From Blastomussa wellsi (taxonomy: Eukaryota > Cnidaria > Anthozoa > Scleractinia > Plerogyridae): a stretch of DNA of 64,000 nucleotides. Made by a program: the position numbers and the translations under genes. This document shows, in pieces, positions 1-14,700 of this stretch; position 1 is the stretch's first letter, and every line of letters starts with the position of its first letter. The stretch covers positions 9,882,002 through 9,946,001 of the forward strand of contig OX393570.1 in assembly GCA_947652115.1 (NCBI GenBank). The letters are read 5' to 3'. Under the pieces are notes generated by a model. The model was not told the DNA's origin. It did no database searches and saw only the letters and a list, made by a program, of their open reading frames with translations.

Positions 1-1637
1 GTCTGAGCGATAATACAGTGTATGGCAAGAATATAGCGTGATCGAGCGGGAGTTATTTGATCTGTTTCCGCACATGAACGTGACATTTTTCAGGCTGTAT
101 TAGAGAATGGGACGAAACATAACGTGATAGTTACAAGATACTTTAACACTTTGTATGGCTTTGTACGGTTGGCTTTGAGCGTGTTTCAAATGAGAACAGA
201 AAATAATGTGTTTGTTGAGCTGCTGTTCGTAGTGATAGAGCGATAATCAGCGATACACATGTTTGTAATGACAAATAAAGAAGCCTTGACTTTGCTCTGT
301 TCTGTTGGAAAGCACGCAGTAAGCGGGCAGAGCAATGAGTGCTCTGGGGCCGCTTCCTTCCATTACCTCCCCATTGCATTCACATTTGTTTTCAGTTTTG
401 TTCTGTTTTCGAAACAAGTCAAAATGCTGTTTCATTTTTCTCTCATGTAAAGTACACTAATTTTTGCCAATCATGCTTGCTTGATGGAATAATTCAAGTG
501 GAGTGATTGGCTAACAAATCAAACTTTTGGTTTTTGGCACACATCAAGCGCTTCAAAGTCCTCAGAAAAGTAATGAAGCTTTCAACCAGCAAATTAGCTG
601 CGTATCTCGAAAGAAAGCTAAAGAGAGAAACTTGGGGGAGACTCGAAAACACAATACAGGACCGTCCTTGAAGGTGTAAGTTTTCCAATGATTCTTCAAC
701 TTTTCATTTCATGAACAAAAAAGGCCCATTTATGGAGTGTGCTTGTAGCAAAGTTCGTCTGCCATGAGTTATTTGTAGCCTTTTGATGTTTTTGTTGTGT
801 GTTTCAGGTGTACAGTCATGTAAGTTTGCAGTTTGAATTTTTTAATTCATTTATTGAGGTTTTTTTTTTCAAAAAAATAACTCTTAGCTAGCGTACGGAC
901 GTATGTTGCTATTCTCTACTTGCACAATCCCATAATACACCGCTTCTACCCCCCAAAAAATTTGCATAGGCATTGTTTTAGATTTCCCTTAGGACATCTT
1001 CATGTCCCAGGAGAAACTGCAAACAATGATTATGCAAAATTTTGGGGAGTAAAAGAGGTGTATTATGGGATTTGTGCGCATTCCACAATGGCCTTATGGG
1101 GCGGTGTTGGCATGATGTCTCTATTTCCAGCACTCAATGTTTATGTAGCTCGAAGGGACTCGAAACAAATGTATACAACGCAACTTACCTTGGAACATTC
1201 CAAACAAAAAAAGAAGCACAGTCCAGAATTCGACAACAATTTGCAAAAATACAGTCTACAATTCGACAACAATCCACAAAGGCACAGTCAAAAACTCGAC
1301 AATCTATCAAGACGTGAAGCAAGAACGTGAAACTCGACTCCGCTAGAAACGAAGCACAGCTATGAAGCACATGGAAATGACGTCATTTGCCCCTGAAGAA
1401 TTTTTAGGGGTGGCCAAATTGGGGTGATACATGAAAACATACATGCATAGTCCAAAAATTTCGTTTCGTTGGGCCGTACAAAAACGACAGAGCCAATATT
1501 CCCCAGTACGGCTCGAGCAAGCTAGGTTAGAAAGCAATATAATTTGGTTTTATCAACTGGGTTGATAATGTCAATTAGCCACCGTAAAAAGATTCAAGAG
1601 CTGACATTTCGAGCGTTAGCCCTTCGTTGAATTCGCT

Positions 1638-1676
<39 letters not shown>

Positions 1677-2037
1677 CTATAGGTTAGAAAGCAGTTTATT
1701 ACATGGCACTCGGGTCGTGCATGCTTTTTTAACACTGACTTGAATTCAGAGGTTTTTGGCCCTAACGTGTCTTGATATTATGAACAACTCTGAAAGAACA
1801 ATCTACCACAATGATTAAGTTTTTTTTGCTTAGGGTATTTATATAATTATGTTTTCTTTCCGCAATTTTAGTTGAAAAATTTCAATCATTCAACCTTAAA
1901 AAAATAGGCGTCTAAGGACCATTTCTATGGAAATGGTCTGTATGGCAAAATCCCGACCAATAAAGAACCAACCAGAATGCTCAGATTTTTCTTGCCATTT
2001 AATATAGTAAGTTATCTTAATTTTGCCTTATTTTCAG
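1..2037. other. Non-coding, probably a gene 1 intron
   Basis: Apart from the MITE at 921-1079 no exon with Ig, signal or other coding character was found. It ends at the acceptor of the first visible gene 1 exon. Confidence 0.5.
921..1079. mobile_element. MITE-like inverted repeat, about 160 bp
   Basis: Terminal arms TGCACAATCCCATAATACAC and (inverted) GTGTATTATGGGATTTGTGC. Inner arms TTTTTTGGGGGGTAGAAG and TTTTGGGGAGTAAAAG also pair. Confidence 0.7.
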
Positions 2038-2298
2038 ACCCACCAGACAACGTGCAATTGCAAACATCTGCAGCAAACAACAAAGCATGTCGTGGTGAAA
2101 TCATCAGTATTAACTGCTCAGCCGATGCTAATCCATCTGTGACGTCATACGAGCTGTTGGAGAATGACACTGTTGTCTTAGATACTTCAGGAAGATGGAG
2201 CAGGAACTTCGCAACTGGAGGAGTGTTCATCTACAAATGTGTTGCTAACAACACTTTAGGAACAGGACAAAGTGCAAGTGTTCATATTACTGTTAATG
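2038..2298 (+). CDS. Gene 1 exon: Ig domain A1
   Basis: Phase 1-1 exon of 261 nt after a TTTTCAG acceptor, with a gtaacg donor. It encodes an Ig fold: the first Cys is in ISINCSADANPS and the second in FIYKCVANN, with several N-glycosylation sequons. A near-identical copy lies at 3918-4178. Confidence 0.85.
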
Positions 2299-5200
2299 GT
2301 AACGGCATTTTGTTTAATTTACAGATGTATTTTGTTAATCATTATTTTTGCCTTTACTGTCTTGAAAATGATTATTTTTTTTAGTTCATGTACATGTAAA
2401 AGCATGCTCATGCCTGGTGTCATTTGTTAGGGTTGAAATAGTGCATTAGCTAAACTATACAATGCACTTGGTAAGCAGCTACCATTGGATATGAAGCAAA
2501 AGCATTAAAAGGCTCGTACATGTACAGGTACATGTCATGCATGTTGATGTTGAAGAAAGTCGTTTCACCTAAATTAAGGAAATATCTTTTGAAACTGCAT
2601 TGTCAGGGAAATACTGTAAGTAAACTAAACTTGCAGTGTTGATAAAATCCTGAAAATAATGTGAAGCTGGATGAGACGCAAAATTTTTGTGAATTCAAAA
2701 TAAAACTAATCTCTCAACACTTAGGAATGCCCCCAAGGTCAAAATTGCAAAATAAACTTTTTGCAAAAATTTCATCTGATAAGATACTTGAACCAAATTT
2801 CTTTCTGGAATCTTGAAGGGTACCAGTGTGGCTATGATTTTATTTTATTTTTATTAGTGCGTTCATCCATACAAACAATACAAAATGAGAATGTCACTGA
2901 AGGCGGCAGTGTGAATCTGTCATGTCAAGCATCAGGGACTCCTTCACCAATGGTGTCTTGGATCAAGGCTGACGGTCAGCATATTGATCAAAGTGTGTTG
3001 CAGCTTACAAATATCGACAGAAGTGAAGCTGGAGAATACAGGTGTGAAGCCAGCAATGAGTGTGGCAATGCAACAGAGACGGCAATGATTCATGTACAAT
3101 GTAAGTTGGTTCAATTGATGTTGTATAATATTGCAGGTTCTTATACAAAACAGTTGTGACTCTTCAAGGAAGATCCCATAGCTGAAATAAACTAGAATAA
3201 ATTACAAGTCAACTCAAATCTCAAATCTCAAATCTTTATTTAAACACGGTTAAAAAATTCATCAGGTTTGTTACATATAAAATTAAACTACAAACAATAT
3301 TTCACTCAGTTAATACTGTAGGAGCTGGATTTAAAAATTTGTAGTACATACAAATTGGGGGAGGGGGTGGGGGAAGTGTGGGTGATAATCAATAATTTTC
3401 TATCTTTGAACCTACATGTAGTCAAATGTTGGAACATAGCAATTCACATTCCAATTTATTGGTCAGGGCTAAAAATAATTTCGTAGACTCCCCGGTTACA
3501 CTGACTGGCCAAGTAAGTTTTACAATGTAGCTCGGTCACACCTTGTTTCTGGCCAGACGAATAAAAATTGTACTCTGCAATTTTCCCCTAGTAGTCTAAA
3601 GTTTAGTCCCCTTCACAGCCGTTATAATGGGTGCGAAGGAGACTATCTAAAGTTAGGCCCCTTACTAAAAACAACATTGCTGTCAAGCAGCAACTTGGAC
3701 TGCACCAAGGTGCATTCTGATAGTAAACAACAACAACACAGAAACTTTAATTATTTCCTTGATCGAATATGATCGAATGTGACTGGTAAACATGACTGGC
3801 AATGCGAAAGTTTGACCGGTCTAAACCTCAATCACGGCGAACATTGTCCATTGACCGGCTGTTATTTTCAGCCCTGATGGGTATTAATTTGGTGCAAAAT
3901 TTTTTTCTGTTTCTCAGACCCACCAGAGAATGTACAACTGGAAACATCTGCAGCAAACAACAAAGCATGTCATGGTGAAATCATCAGTATTAACTGCTCA
4001 GCCGATGCTAATCCGTCTGTGACGTCATACGAGCTGTTGGAGAATGACACTGTTGTCTTGGATACATCAGGAAGATGGAGCAAGAACTTCACAACTGGAG
4101 GAGTGTTCATCTACAAATGTGTTGCTAACAACACTTTAGGAACAGGACGAAGTGCTGGTGTTATAGTTACTGTTAATGGTAATTTTGGTTTCATTTTCAT
4201 TATTATTGTGTAATCTTAACATAAAAGAAATTCTTACCATTCTTTTAAATAGGTGCATGTAATAGTGTGTACATGGATATGTAGAGTGTACATAAAATTA
4301 TTGTGGGCGATTTCCAAGCAACTTTATTTAAGGGGTTACTTGAGGCATGTCTATTAATAACCACACGTTTGGATTAGGCTTTTGGTGACTTCAAACAAGT
4401 TTAAAAGTAGTTAACAGCCCTAAAATGCAAACATGACTGACTGGAGAAAGCTAATTATGTTGGGTTGTTGTTTTTGTGTCATATCTTTGTGCGGGAAACT
4501 GTAATTGTAAAAGTTACAGAAGGATGTTTGAACTTTTACACAGGTTAGCTATATAATAAATTTATTTATTTTATTTTTTTTTGTTGTAGAGCCTTCATCC
4601 ATAGAACTGATACAAAATGAGGTCATTGTTGAAGGTGGTAGTGTAAATCTGTCATGCCAAGCATCAGGGATTCCTCTACCAATGGTGTCTTGGATCAAGG
4701 CTGACGGTCAGCATATTGATCAAAGTTTGTTGCAGCTTACAAATATCAGCAGAAGTGAAGCTGGAGAATACAGGTGTGAAGCCAGTAATGAGTGTGGCAA
4801 TGCAACAGAGACAGCAACCATTGATGTACAGTGTAAGTCAAAATTAATGTCACTTAATAATGTTAAGGATGTGTCATAACTACAAACATGTGCCCTTTTC
4901 CTTGTTGTTAAAATCTTTTTCACGGTTATAAGTGTTCATTGTTTTATTTTTTTTAAGATGGCCCAAAAATAACATACATTTCTGATGTACAAGAAGTAAA
5001 TAAAGAAGACAGTGTTAGCCTGAACTGTACAGCTGATGGTAATCCAGCACCAAACATTACCTGGACAAAAGTGTCTGACAGTAGCACAGTGTCATTCCCT
5101 TTGATCATCACTGGTAAAGAGAATGAGGGGCTGTACAGATGCACTGCTAACAATGGTATTGGGAATCCTGTGACAAAAGATGTGTCCCTCATTGTGCACT

Positions 5201-8200
5201 GTGAGTGTTGCATCCTTGATATTGACCTTATTTTATCCCATCTAGACCTTATTTTATCCCATTCCTTGAAGCGTACAGCCAATCGGGAGCCATAGAAAAG
5301 CCTTGCATATTCTGCGATATTCCACAGGTCTAGTATTCCATGAAAGACTGAGTTTAACAAATATGAATGAAAAAAAAACAAATAATTTTCTGGGATTCAA
5401 CGTTCTATAGTTTAAATGTTCAGTAAAACCTCTGTGGATAAAAGAACTTTGGATTGAAAGACTTTTCTCAAGTTTCTGACAGATAGTCTCGGGAAATCAA
5501 AAAGAATTCTTCATGCCTTACCTCTGCCAGGACAACGTACTAATGCTATATTGTGGGCTATTCAAAAAGCAGATGGAGGAATCTTAGTCAGATATGGTTT
5601 TTATATATTCCCTTAATTGCACCATTCTTAAAGTTGTCTAAAAGGCATGGGATAAAATAGTTATGCAATGTTTCCCGTGGCATACCGTGAACATCCCACT
5701 CGTGACTTGATTTTTCTTTGTATACACACTCGCCTGAAGTCAAGTGTGTATACAGAATGATCGTTTGACATTTCATGGTTTGCCACTCAAAACCATTGCA
5801 TCACGAGTATATACTTTAGTGTGTATACACGTCTACTACCAAATATGTGATTTAATCCATCAATACGATGTGCAAAAAGACTAATCACACGAACAAGGTT
5901 TAAAATAGCACATTGACTGTGCTGTGATAATACTTGTTTAGTTGTGGTTCGAGTTTGTTGCACACTGTTTACATAAAAGTAAACATAAAACACCATACAA
6001 TTATTACAAAAGAATAAAAGTACACTTGTTTAATAGCGTACAGTGACCAAAGTAGCCAATGGGCTTTCGACTTGGTCGTATGTTAAGTGTAGGGGGAATA
6101 AGTAGCAGTTGATAACACAGTTTCCAAAACAGGAATTAGCACACGGTGTTCATCCTTGATGTTGCTAAACAGCATGATCTGTTTGCTTGTGTCGTAACTT
6201 TTGGTGTATTCGTGTGTTCTTGTGCTTTGATTTAATAAAAATATAAATACAGGACGTTGGAAACTCCTTGAGTGCTTCGACGAAGATTTGCCAAAACGAG
6301 CATTTTGTTGCCCAGACTGTGTTTCCATTTTTGTAAAATTGGAATGAAGAATTACAAATTGCATAAAGGACAACCCCGTCTCCATGAAAGATTACTTATG
6401 GTTGGTGAGCGCTTCCGATTTTTATTCACGAGTTGTGAAGAATCGCAAACGAACGAGTGAGTGCAGGAAACGAGTGAGTTTGCGATTCTTCACAACAAGT
6501 GAGAATAAAAATCGTTCAAGCGAACTAACCATAAAGTAAAATAGTTCATAAAAAATAGTTTAATAGTTCATTTCAATGAAAAAATATTACCATGCCAAAA
6601 AAATAGGCTTACGTTTGGCAAGTATTAGCTCACGTAAGATTCAGCTCCTTCGGGGCCGGAATTTCAAGTCGAGCGCCATATACCGCTCAGAAACAAGTGA
6701 ACCATCGAACGCGTTTGACACGCAGAGATAACGCGTTTCAAACGCGTTGACCTTTGGAAGTAAACGCGTTTGTGCTCTTTTGCCAACGGAGTTGTAAATG
6801 CGTCTGTTGAACGCATTTGGCTTTGTTATTCATTTTGTCACCTCCGGGTTTCTGTTCTTTTGTGCTCTTTGTTAACCGACTCGACGGACGACTCGAAACT
6901 GAAATAAACAAGCTTGCCATTATATTAACATGTTGCATCTCTGAAAATCATTCGGTTTCAATTTTATTCGTTTCCGTTCGCTCGTATTTGGTGATGAGAA
7001 ATACTTCCAATCGCGGAAAACTGCTATTTAAGTGTTTATGACATTTAAAATAGCCTTCAGTCGGAAAAAGACAAATGACAACTGTGACCTCAAATTTGCA
7101 AAATTTTACGTTTCAGACATGGTCACGCTTTTGTTTGTGCTTTCGATTTTCGTCTGCCTTCTACCAACTTTGTTGCCAATTGAGAATTGAACCGAGCGAT
7201 AACAGTAGACTAAAGTGAAGTGGATACCCCAAAAAATTACAGTGAGCTAGAAAACAAGTGAAGAATAGGTAATGGAGTTTTCAAACTAAAGAGCAGGCTT
7301 ATTATTTGCATTTATCCGAGTTCTCGTCGCCGCAATCCCCGTGAAACAAGAAGATGAAAATCATCTTTAAGCTGCGCTATTAAAATTTAACTACGGATTT
7401 AAAAAAAATTGACCAATTTGCTTGTTTATGTCTTAATTAACTCAAATTTGCGGGTTTAAGCCATCAAAAGCGCATTCTTTGATGTTTTTTGGAACCTCAA
7501 AGTTTGGATTTCGCGAGCTGAAATGGGTCCGTTTCGCGCTCGGCCAAACGCTCAGATTACACAGGAAGTGACGCAGTTGGTGGTTCTGAATAAGATAGCG
7601 CCATGGCGGATAAGAGAGCGAAGAACGGAGGGATGAATTATTGTGCCACTGGTGGCCCCAATACAGTAAACTTCGCCAACCGAACTGGCACACCAGAGAT
7701 TTCGATGTATTACTCCCCAAAGGAGAAAAGTGTGGGGCAAATCTGGACTCGATTCGCGTGCATTCACCGAGAAGATTTCGTGCCAAACAAGTCATGTTTT
7801 GTCTTCGGCACATTTGGAGTTGGAAAACGTCTTATTAAGGGTTCAGTTCCATCCAAAAAATTCGGATGTACCGAAGATATCGCCTACAACTGAACAGTCT
7901 GAACGAAAGCGGCGAAGAGCAAGTGAAGGTTATTAATTAACATCCTGTGCTATGTGAATTATACGTGCCGGTGTGAAACACGCACACATCTAATTGTTTA
8001 GTCGCAAAAGTTGATTTCTTTTCAGAAAAGAATCGAGATTAATTTTGTCATCGAAAAAGATATGGCACGAGTTTGTTTCAAATGGAAACATTCCGAAATA
8101 GTGGCATGTACAACACGCAACACAGTAAACAGATTTGCGCGTGGTGAATATAAAATTAATCTACAGTTGAATCATGTGGTGCCAACGAGAAAATACAATG

Positions 8201-8669
8201 AACAAATTAGGAGGTCAAAACCTAAACACCGAGCTCAGATGACTAAACGCTCGATAAAATTAATGCAAGAAACACACCCTCTACAACGCAGAATGGCTTT
8301 CTCAAAGTAGAGCTACAGCAGTTTCCAGAGAAGCCGGACTAAGACAAATATCCGTGATTGTAAAATTCATTAATAATTCATAAGGAGTAGATCCAATGCA
8401 AAGGTACTATTTAGGTCACATGAATGCTCTGTAAACCCCAATACAAATCAAGAGTAGAATTAACTTTTGATACAAACTCCTGCTCAGCTGATTAGTATTT
8501 ATTAACTTTTGATACAGATCTTTACTGATTAAAATGCAAAGCACAATGGAATCGAATAACAATACTTTGCATTCAATTTATTGTTTTCATTTCACAAGTA
8601 CGATAAAATATGAGCGTCCGATCTGTATGGGCTTTACAATTGCTCGCCTATCGGCTCGCAATTGTAAAT

Positions 8670-8707
<38 letters not shown>

Positions 8708-11700
8708 AATAAACCACATCTCGCAACAGTATCAATTTATTAATAGCCGGGCCCGGCGTCACAAACAGCAAATGCAAGCTTTCAACATCTTCACGGAAAG
8801 TCTTACCCTGCCCTTCGATAGCGAAGTTATGACAACTTAAACATATCTTGCAAATATAAATGAGCCAAAACAAACCGGGCGTGCGAAACATTGAAAATTA
8901 CAGAGGTGTCAAACTACTAATGGAAAATCGTTCAGACGTCTGACCACTATACATCTGTATGGCGGCTACGATGTTATGGCTTCAGTTTGAAGAAAGAAAG
9001 CCTCCAAATAATACAGTATATAGCGCCCTTTAGAAACTAATGCGAAGCAAAATAGGTCGGAAGGCCGAATGAATAAACAGATCGACGGCAAATGAACAAA
9101 TGTCACGGGCGATCGGCTCGTCCGCATAACACGCACAAGGCCGTTGGATATTTCCAACAATCTAAATTTCCAGCGTAGAATCGCTTCTTGAGGATTGTTA
9201 ATCGCTCGAATGGATGTCGAGGAAGGCATTTCATCGCTACTGTCAGACATGGTTGAAATTTAACCCATGAAAATACAAGCTATAGTCCTCTGACTGGAAG
9301 AAGTTCACTCGAAAACAACAGGAAACTTTGTGTAAACCACATGCTGGAACCGCTAACTACGTCATCACCGCTTACGTCATCACCGTCATCTCCGGAACCC
9401 CCCATTTACGAACTTCCAGCATCAAAAAAACGGATTTTCTTTCCTTTCCTTTCCATCGAATTTCTTTTGTCATTTTGGAATAAGGGTACAATATAAAATG
9501 CAAAAAAAATTTACTTCATGGGCACTTTAATTCAACTGCACCTTCACTGTTTAATCCCCATTGCATCACCGGCCTTGTTGTAACATTATTTCCCGTTGTT
9601 GCGTTATATTGACATCCGACATACGATATACGATGCTACGAAGTGAATCGTAGGGTCAAGTGTTTTGTTTACATGGTAGGGGCTGTGAATCTGCCGAGAT
9701 TCTGTTATCTGTTTAATATTTGTAAATAAACGGATCAAAGCAAAAAAACATTCCTTTCAAGAGGTTGTTCCAAACGCAGTACTGCTGAGAGGTCTGTTTC
9801 CTGATTGTTACAAAATTAGAACTGAAAATCCTGTTGGACGTCTTTGCATATTGTAGCGTGATGTTGGCCAAATGATATAGAATTCTCGTGTAGGCATTCA
9901 AGATATTTTCATCGGCAGCCTATTTTCGTCTGCCAGTGTCCTGTTGTCACTGGAAATGTCTTTTAATTTACTTTTAATGAGTGGCTGATTAACTTTTGTC
10001 GAGGGCGTGAATTATAAGGTCTCGTGCATGCATGCGAGAAATTTCCGGCTGTCATGTTATTATTGCAATTGATATCTTGGTCACCGACAAAACAACAAAA
10101 AAATAAAAAATAATAAATGAATTAAACCCTGAGCAAAATGGCAACTTTGAGCGATTTGGAGGGTTTTGCGTTGACTTTTGCTTCACAAGGGTGGAAAGCT
10201 CATTTTCGGCGTGAAGAGCGGAGATTCAAACACAGTTTTTTCAAGATCGAAGAAATTGGCGACAGGCCGTAGCTGCAGAAAATCCCCTACTAACGCGTAG
10301 TTCATGCATGAACTTTGGAGGTGCGTGTCCTGTCTGTATAAACACTGCCTGCAATGCCACTCGCACACACTATCTCGACATTTTTCCTTTGATCCTTCAA
10401 ACGATCGTACATGGCTTGCACCAAAAAGACTTTCCAGTTCCAGCTTGCCCTCTTACAAGCGGATTGTGCCCTCTTTCCACAATATCGAGTGCTTGCATTT
10501 GCTCATTTTCATTTGTTTGATTTCAACTTCCATCTATGGGTTGAAAGGTTACAAAACATCGCTGTCGCACGGCACTGTCAATTGATTTGTTTGGAGACTG
10601 AACAGCTTTCAAATAAAAATATTGTTCGGCGGCAATGAAGTCGTGTTAGTTGGTGACTTTCTGCAGCTACAACCCGTCGCTAATTTCTTCAATTTTGGAA
10701 GATTTGCGTTTGAATCTCCGCTCTTCAAGGCTATCGATCCCGTCGGGCGTCATAAAAAGTCACCCCAGACTTGTCAGTGGATGAATCACCGCTGCAAATA
10801 TTTCCCTGACCCCCCCCCCCCCCTCCCCTCTTCCACATGAGTTATTTGTAACAGGATATTGTTTAGCATCAACCAATCAATGGCAATCCCTGGCACACGA
10901 ACGGACTGCCGCGGTTATTTGTCACTTAATCGGCGGTTAGCGCTCGGATTTTGAATGGATCTTCGACTGAATGCCACGAAAAGAAGCTTCGACCTTTCAG
11001 TTTATCTGGTACTCGATTTGGGAGTCGGGCGAGTCCAATTTCTGTGTGAAAATCGGCTTGGCGCTGGAACGGTCGAAAATGAGCTTTCCACCCTTGTCTC
11101 CTTATAACGTGAAGCAACAGTCAACACAAAACCCTCCAAATCGCTCAAATTCGCCATCTTGAGCCGAGGAACGACAGAATACAACACCTGAGGTAAGTTC
11201 ACGTTTATTTCAACCGAAAAAATAAGCATTACTCGAACGAAGTTTTTGATAGTACTCTAGGACTCTTTCAATGTTCCCGTACATTGCTTTATATTTCGAA
11301 CATACAAAGACGCTCAGCTTGTATGGGTTCCCTGTGGTTACGTAACATCTTTGAAACGAATTGTTCTTTGCGAACGACACTTCTCATAATACTTTTTTCT
11401 TTTTTGGTGGGTGATTATCTTGTTTCGCCGTGACTACGTTCGCTGCTTTGAATAATTTTTATCTGAAAAAATGTTGCGTGATTGTTTGTCAAGCATCCAC
11501 GAGTTGTCTAGGAATGTGCGAAGCGTTAGACTGTTAACAGCCGCTCTATTTTTTCAACGCAACAGAAAGCGTGTGAGCAAAAATCAAATGCGTTCGCTCT
11601 GCGTGTCAAACGCGTTCGATTGTTCGGTACTGTACCTAGGCAGTAGTGAGCCCGAAGGACGTCACATTAACCCTGGAAGGTTTTGGCGAAATATCACAAA

Positions 11701-14700
11701 AATCGGTTAAATCTACATACCCTATAAATTCAATAGAAGAACCTCGGTAGCTTCACGTCTTACCGGCTCCTGTGCTTACTTTTAACGCCATTTATTAAGC
11801 TTTCTTATGATGTATAGTTTGTTAGGATTTTATTGAAACTAGTGCGCATACGAATTTTTCCCGAAGGACACTCGCGAAGGTGGGAAGTAACCTTTGCTAT
11901 GAGACCTGTCAAAAAATAAGTGGCTGATTATTCGGACTGTTGGTGAAAATAACGTTATGCAGTTTTTTATGCTATGAAGTATGGAAGTTCAACCAACAAA
12001 GTTCAGTTTAGTGGAAAGCCTTGCCATAAAATCATGTACCCTGTTACTTGTAACTACATGTGCACATAATTATTGCATATTATTGGATGAAATAGGTTTG
12101 GACTTCCAGTGATGGGTAATTATGTTCTCCACACCAGTTGCATTGTTGTTGAAGAACAATGTACATTTCAGAATGAGACTTAAGTATTGATTTTGTTAAT
12201 GGCTCTTTAAAGATTGTTTTTATGAACTTAATAGAGATAACACTGCTCTAATAAAACTCTGAACCTCTAAAATTATTTTTGTTTTAGATCCATCATCGGT
12301 CGTGCCCTTGAAGAACCAGACAGTGGAAAAAGGTCAAACAGTCACTCTGTACTGTAATGTATCTGGGACGCCGACACCAAGTGTTTCTTGGACTCATGTC
12401 GACACAGGCAAGAAACGATTCAATAAGACTTGGACCATAACAGACATCAAAGTAAATGACCTTGGGCAGTACAAATGTGAAGCAAGCAACATGTATGGAA
12501 ATGATAGTAAAAGTACCTTTGTTTTCTTTAAGGGTAAGTGTGTCTGATGATGTATAAAGCCTTATTTTGACAGGGTGTCTCTTTCAGTTAAAAAAGCATA
12601 GCTTAGTTTATCTGTTGTACAAAAATTAATGGGAATTTGATTGTCGTGTTGCACAGTTTTGTATAATATTATAGTCTGTATGGTTTTATGTTTAACACAT
12701 GTTCAGGGTTAAAAATAAAATGGATAAGCCATTTCTTTTTCGTCTGTTTCAATGCAAGTCTTGGACATTGATGCACAACCTTTAATATTGAAATGACTTT
12801 TAATTGCATGTCTTTTGTCTTGAAATCAAACATAACATTATGAAAGTTTGTGCACCAAGACTAGAGGTAGAAGGCAACTCGGAAATGGGATATTCATATC
12901 TGCTCGCCACCGTGTAATATCACTGATATATATTTCTTGGATGTAGTTAATTGTTCCTTTTGGTTGAACAGGTGGAAAGTGTGAGGAAACGTGCAAAGGA
13001 GCACAACGTTGTCGTGAAGTGGGAATATTTTTTTCATGTGTTTGTAACCAGGGGAGGAAAGGAGTAGACTGTAAAGAAATAGGTACACTTCTGCCTTTGC
13101 TGACTTATAATTATACTAATTATACACTAGACAGTAATAATTATGTTAAATGATCTTTTACTGAATATTCCATTCGTGTCGCCAGAGCCACTTGTCCCTC
13201 TTACCCGGCTGGGCCTGTGCATGAGGAACAAGTGGCTCTGGGGACACATGATTTCATTCGCTGAAATCAAACAAAGAGAGTCGAATCACATCAGCCATTT
13301 TAAAATCCCAAATCATTAGGACGTTTTGATGGTAGATGTGATTGGACTTTGTTAGAATTCAGCCAATCGAATCATGTGTCCCCAGAGCCACTTGTTCCTC
13401 GTGCACAGGCCCAGCCAGCTAAGAGGGACAAGCGGTTCTGGGGACTGGAATGTGGATGTTCTTGGTGTTGCTGCTACAAATTATACATCATCTGAATGAT
13501 AGTTAGTTTGAATGTTTGAAAACAAGGGATATGCTTCCCGAAACTAATACAGCAAACCAAAATATACATAGTTTATTCTGTTCTGCAACTCTCAAGCTCG
13601 TAGGATATTGTTGTGTTCTGTTAAATTATTGATCCCTTTTACATAGTTTTACAGCTTTATAGAGGGTTCGTGCTTATATTTTGGTTTTCTGCTTACACTA
13701 AGAAAAAACCCCACAAAATGTTAGCCTAATTTTCAGTGCCGCTTAGTGTGAGCTATAAAAGGGAAATCAAAACCAAGTTTAACTTTTAATCCTGAATTAG
13801 CGCTAACCACATTTCAAACAACTAGGCCCATAGAAATTATAAAAATTAACAGAAAGATAACCGGGGCTTATTACTTTGGTTCGAAATTGCACGTTTAACC
13901 TTCATGTATGTGTTTTGGTTTCAATATAACTTTGGTTAGAATTTTGTTAAGCCAATTTGATTTTGATTTTCATTGTCTTACATTCATTATTTTAATTGGA
14001 AACGAAGGGGAATAAAATTCATACTGGTTAGAGAAATACTTTATTGCTGGACCTATGATTGGTCGTACGTGTTGCATATGTTCAGAGTAAGTTTCTCAAT
14101 AATCTATTTTGACTGTTTGTTTTTCACAGTTTCCCTGTAAATGTCTTGCTTTTTTTTCTTTTGTTCTTGTTAACAGAGATATTAAAAGACACTTTTGATA
14201 TTGGACTTGAAATCACTGAAAAGTATGACTCGGCGTATAACGACTTGGAGAACCCAAAAACCAAAACGTTTGTTGAGAAAATTGAGAATGCTGTAAGTAT
14301 GAAATTTGCGGTGACAGAAGTCGCATGAAAAAGCTGCTCGTTCATAACTCCACCTAGCCCGCTTTTTTTTCATCAGCACCAAGAACATGGGCTCTGGCCA
14401 GGACCGAGCATGCGCATAGTGCATTGTTTTGATTCTTGGCCAATCAGGTTAAGCGAAACAGTTCTGAGTTTACGCAGAACGACCGGAAGTCAGTGACATG
14501 TGTACTTTTGGGATCTGTCCTGGCCAGAGTCGTTGTGGTGCTGACCAAAGAAAAGCAGGCTCTTGGGCTGAGATTGAAGTACACCACAAGGTACAGTAAA
14601 TGAAATAATTTGAGAATTCCTCTAGCAGGAACTTGTTTTAATCTTGTTGTATAGTTTGAATGCTCCATTAAAGAAGGCAAATCTCCAGTAAGCCAATCGG

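Larger units (their letters stand above)
10138..11160. repeat. Inverted repeat flanking the helicase fragments
   Basis: The plus strand from 10138 (ATGGCAACTTTGAGCG, encoding LSDLEGF) is matched by the minus strand from 11157 (ATGGCGAATTTGAGCG). Both arms run for about 75 bp and include TGGAAAGCTCATTTTCG. One arm carries a short insertion. Confidence 0.6.
6701..11622. mobile_element. Possible 4.9-kb composite element in gene 1 intron
   Basis: A 24-nt identity (core CGAACGCGTTTGACACGCAG) occurs at about 6704-6727 and, inverted, at 11597-11620. Both ends are near a CCTTCGGG motif. The THAP fragment and the helicase fragments lie between them. The arms outside the 24 nt are diverged, and no target duplication was confirmed. 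Confidence 0.35.
5201..12287. other. Large gene 1 intron with mobile-element remains
   Basis: No gene 1 exon was seen. It contains hairpins at 6.4 and 8.6 kb, a THAP fragment, helicase fragments, and frames at 8011-8310 (+) and 8966-9250 (-) of no recognised family. Confidence 0.6.

Noticed and set aside
920..1330. 136-codon ORF on the plus strand
   Set aside because: It runs through the MITE at 921-1079 and has no domain or splice support.
8966..9250. 94-codon minus-strand ORF starting MSDSSDEMPSST
   Set aside because: The start looks protein-like, but the rest is not, and no splice partner was found; left unassigned.
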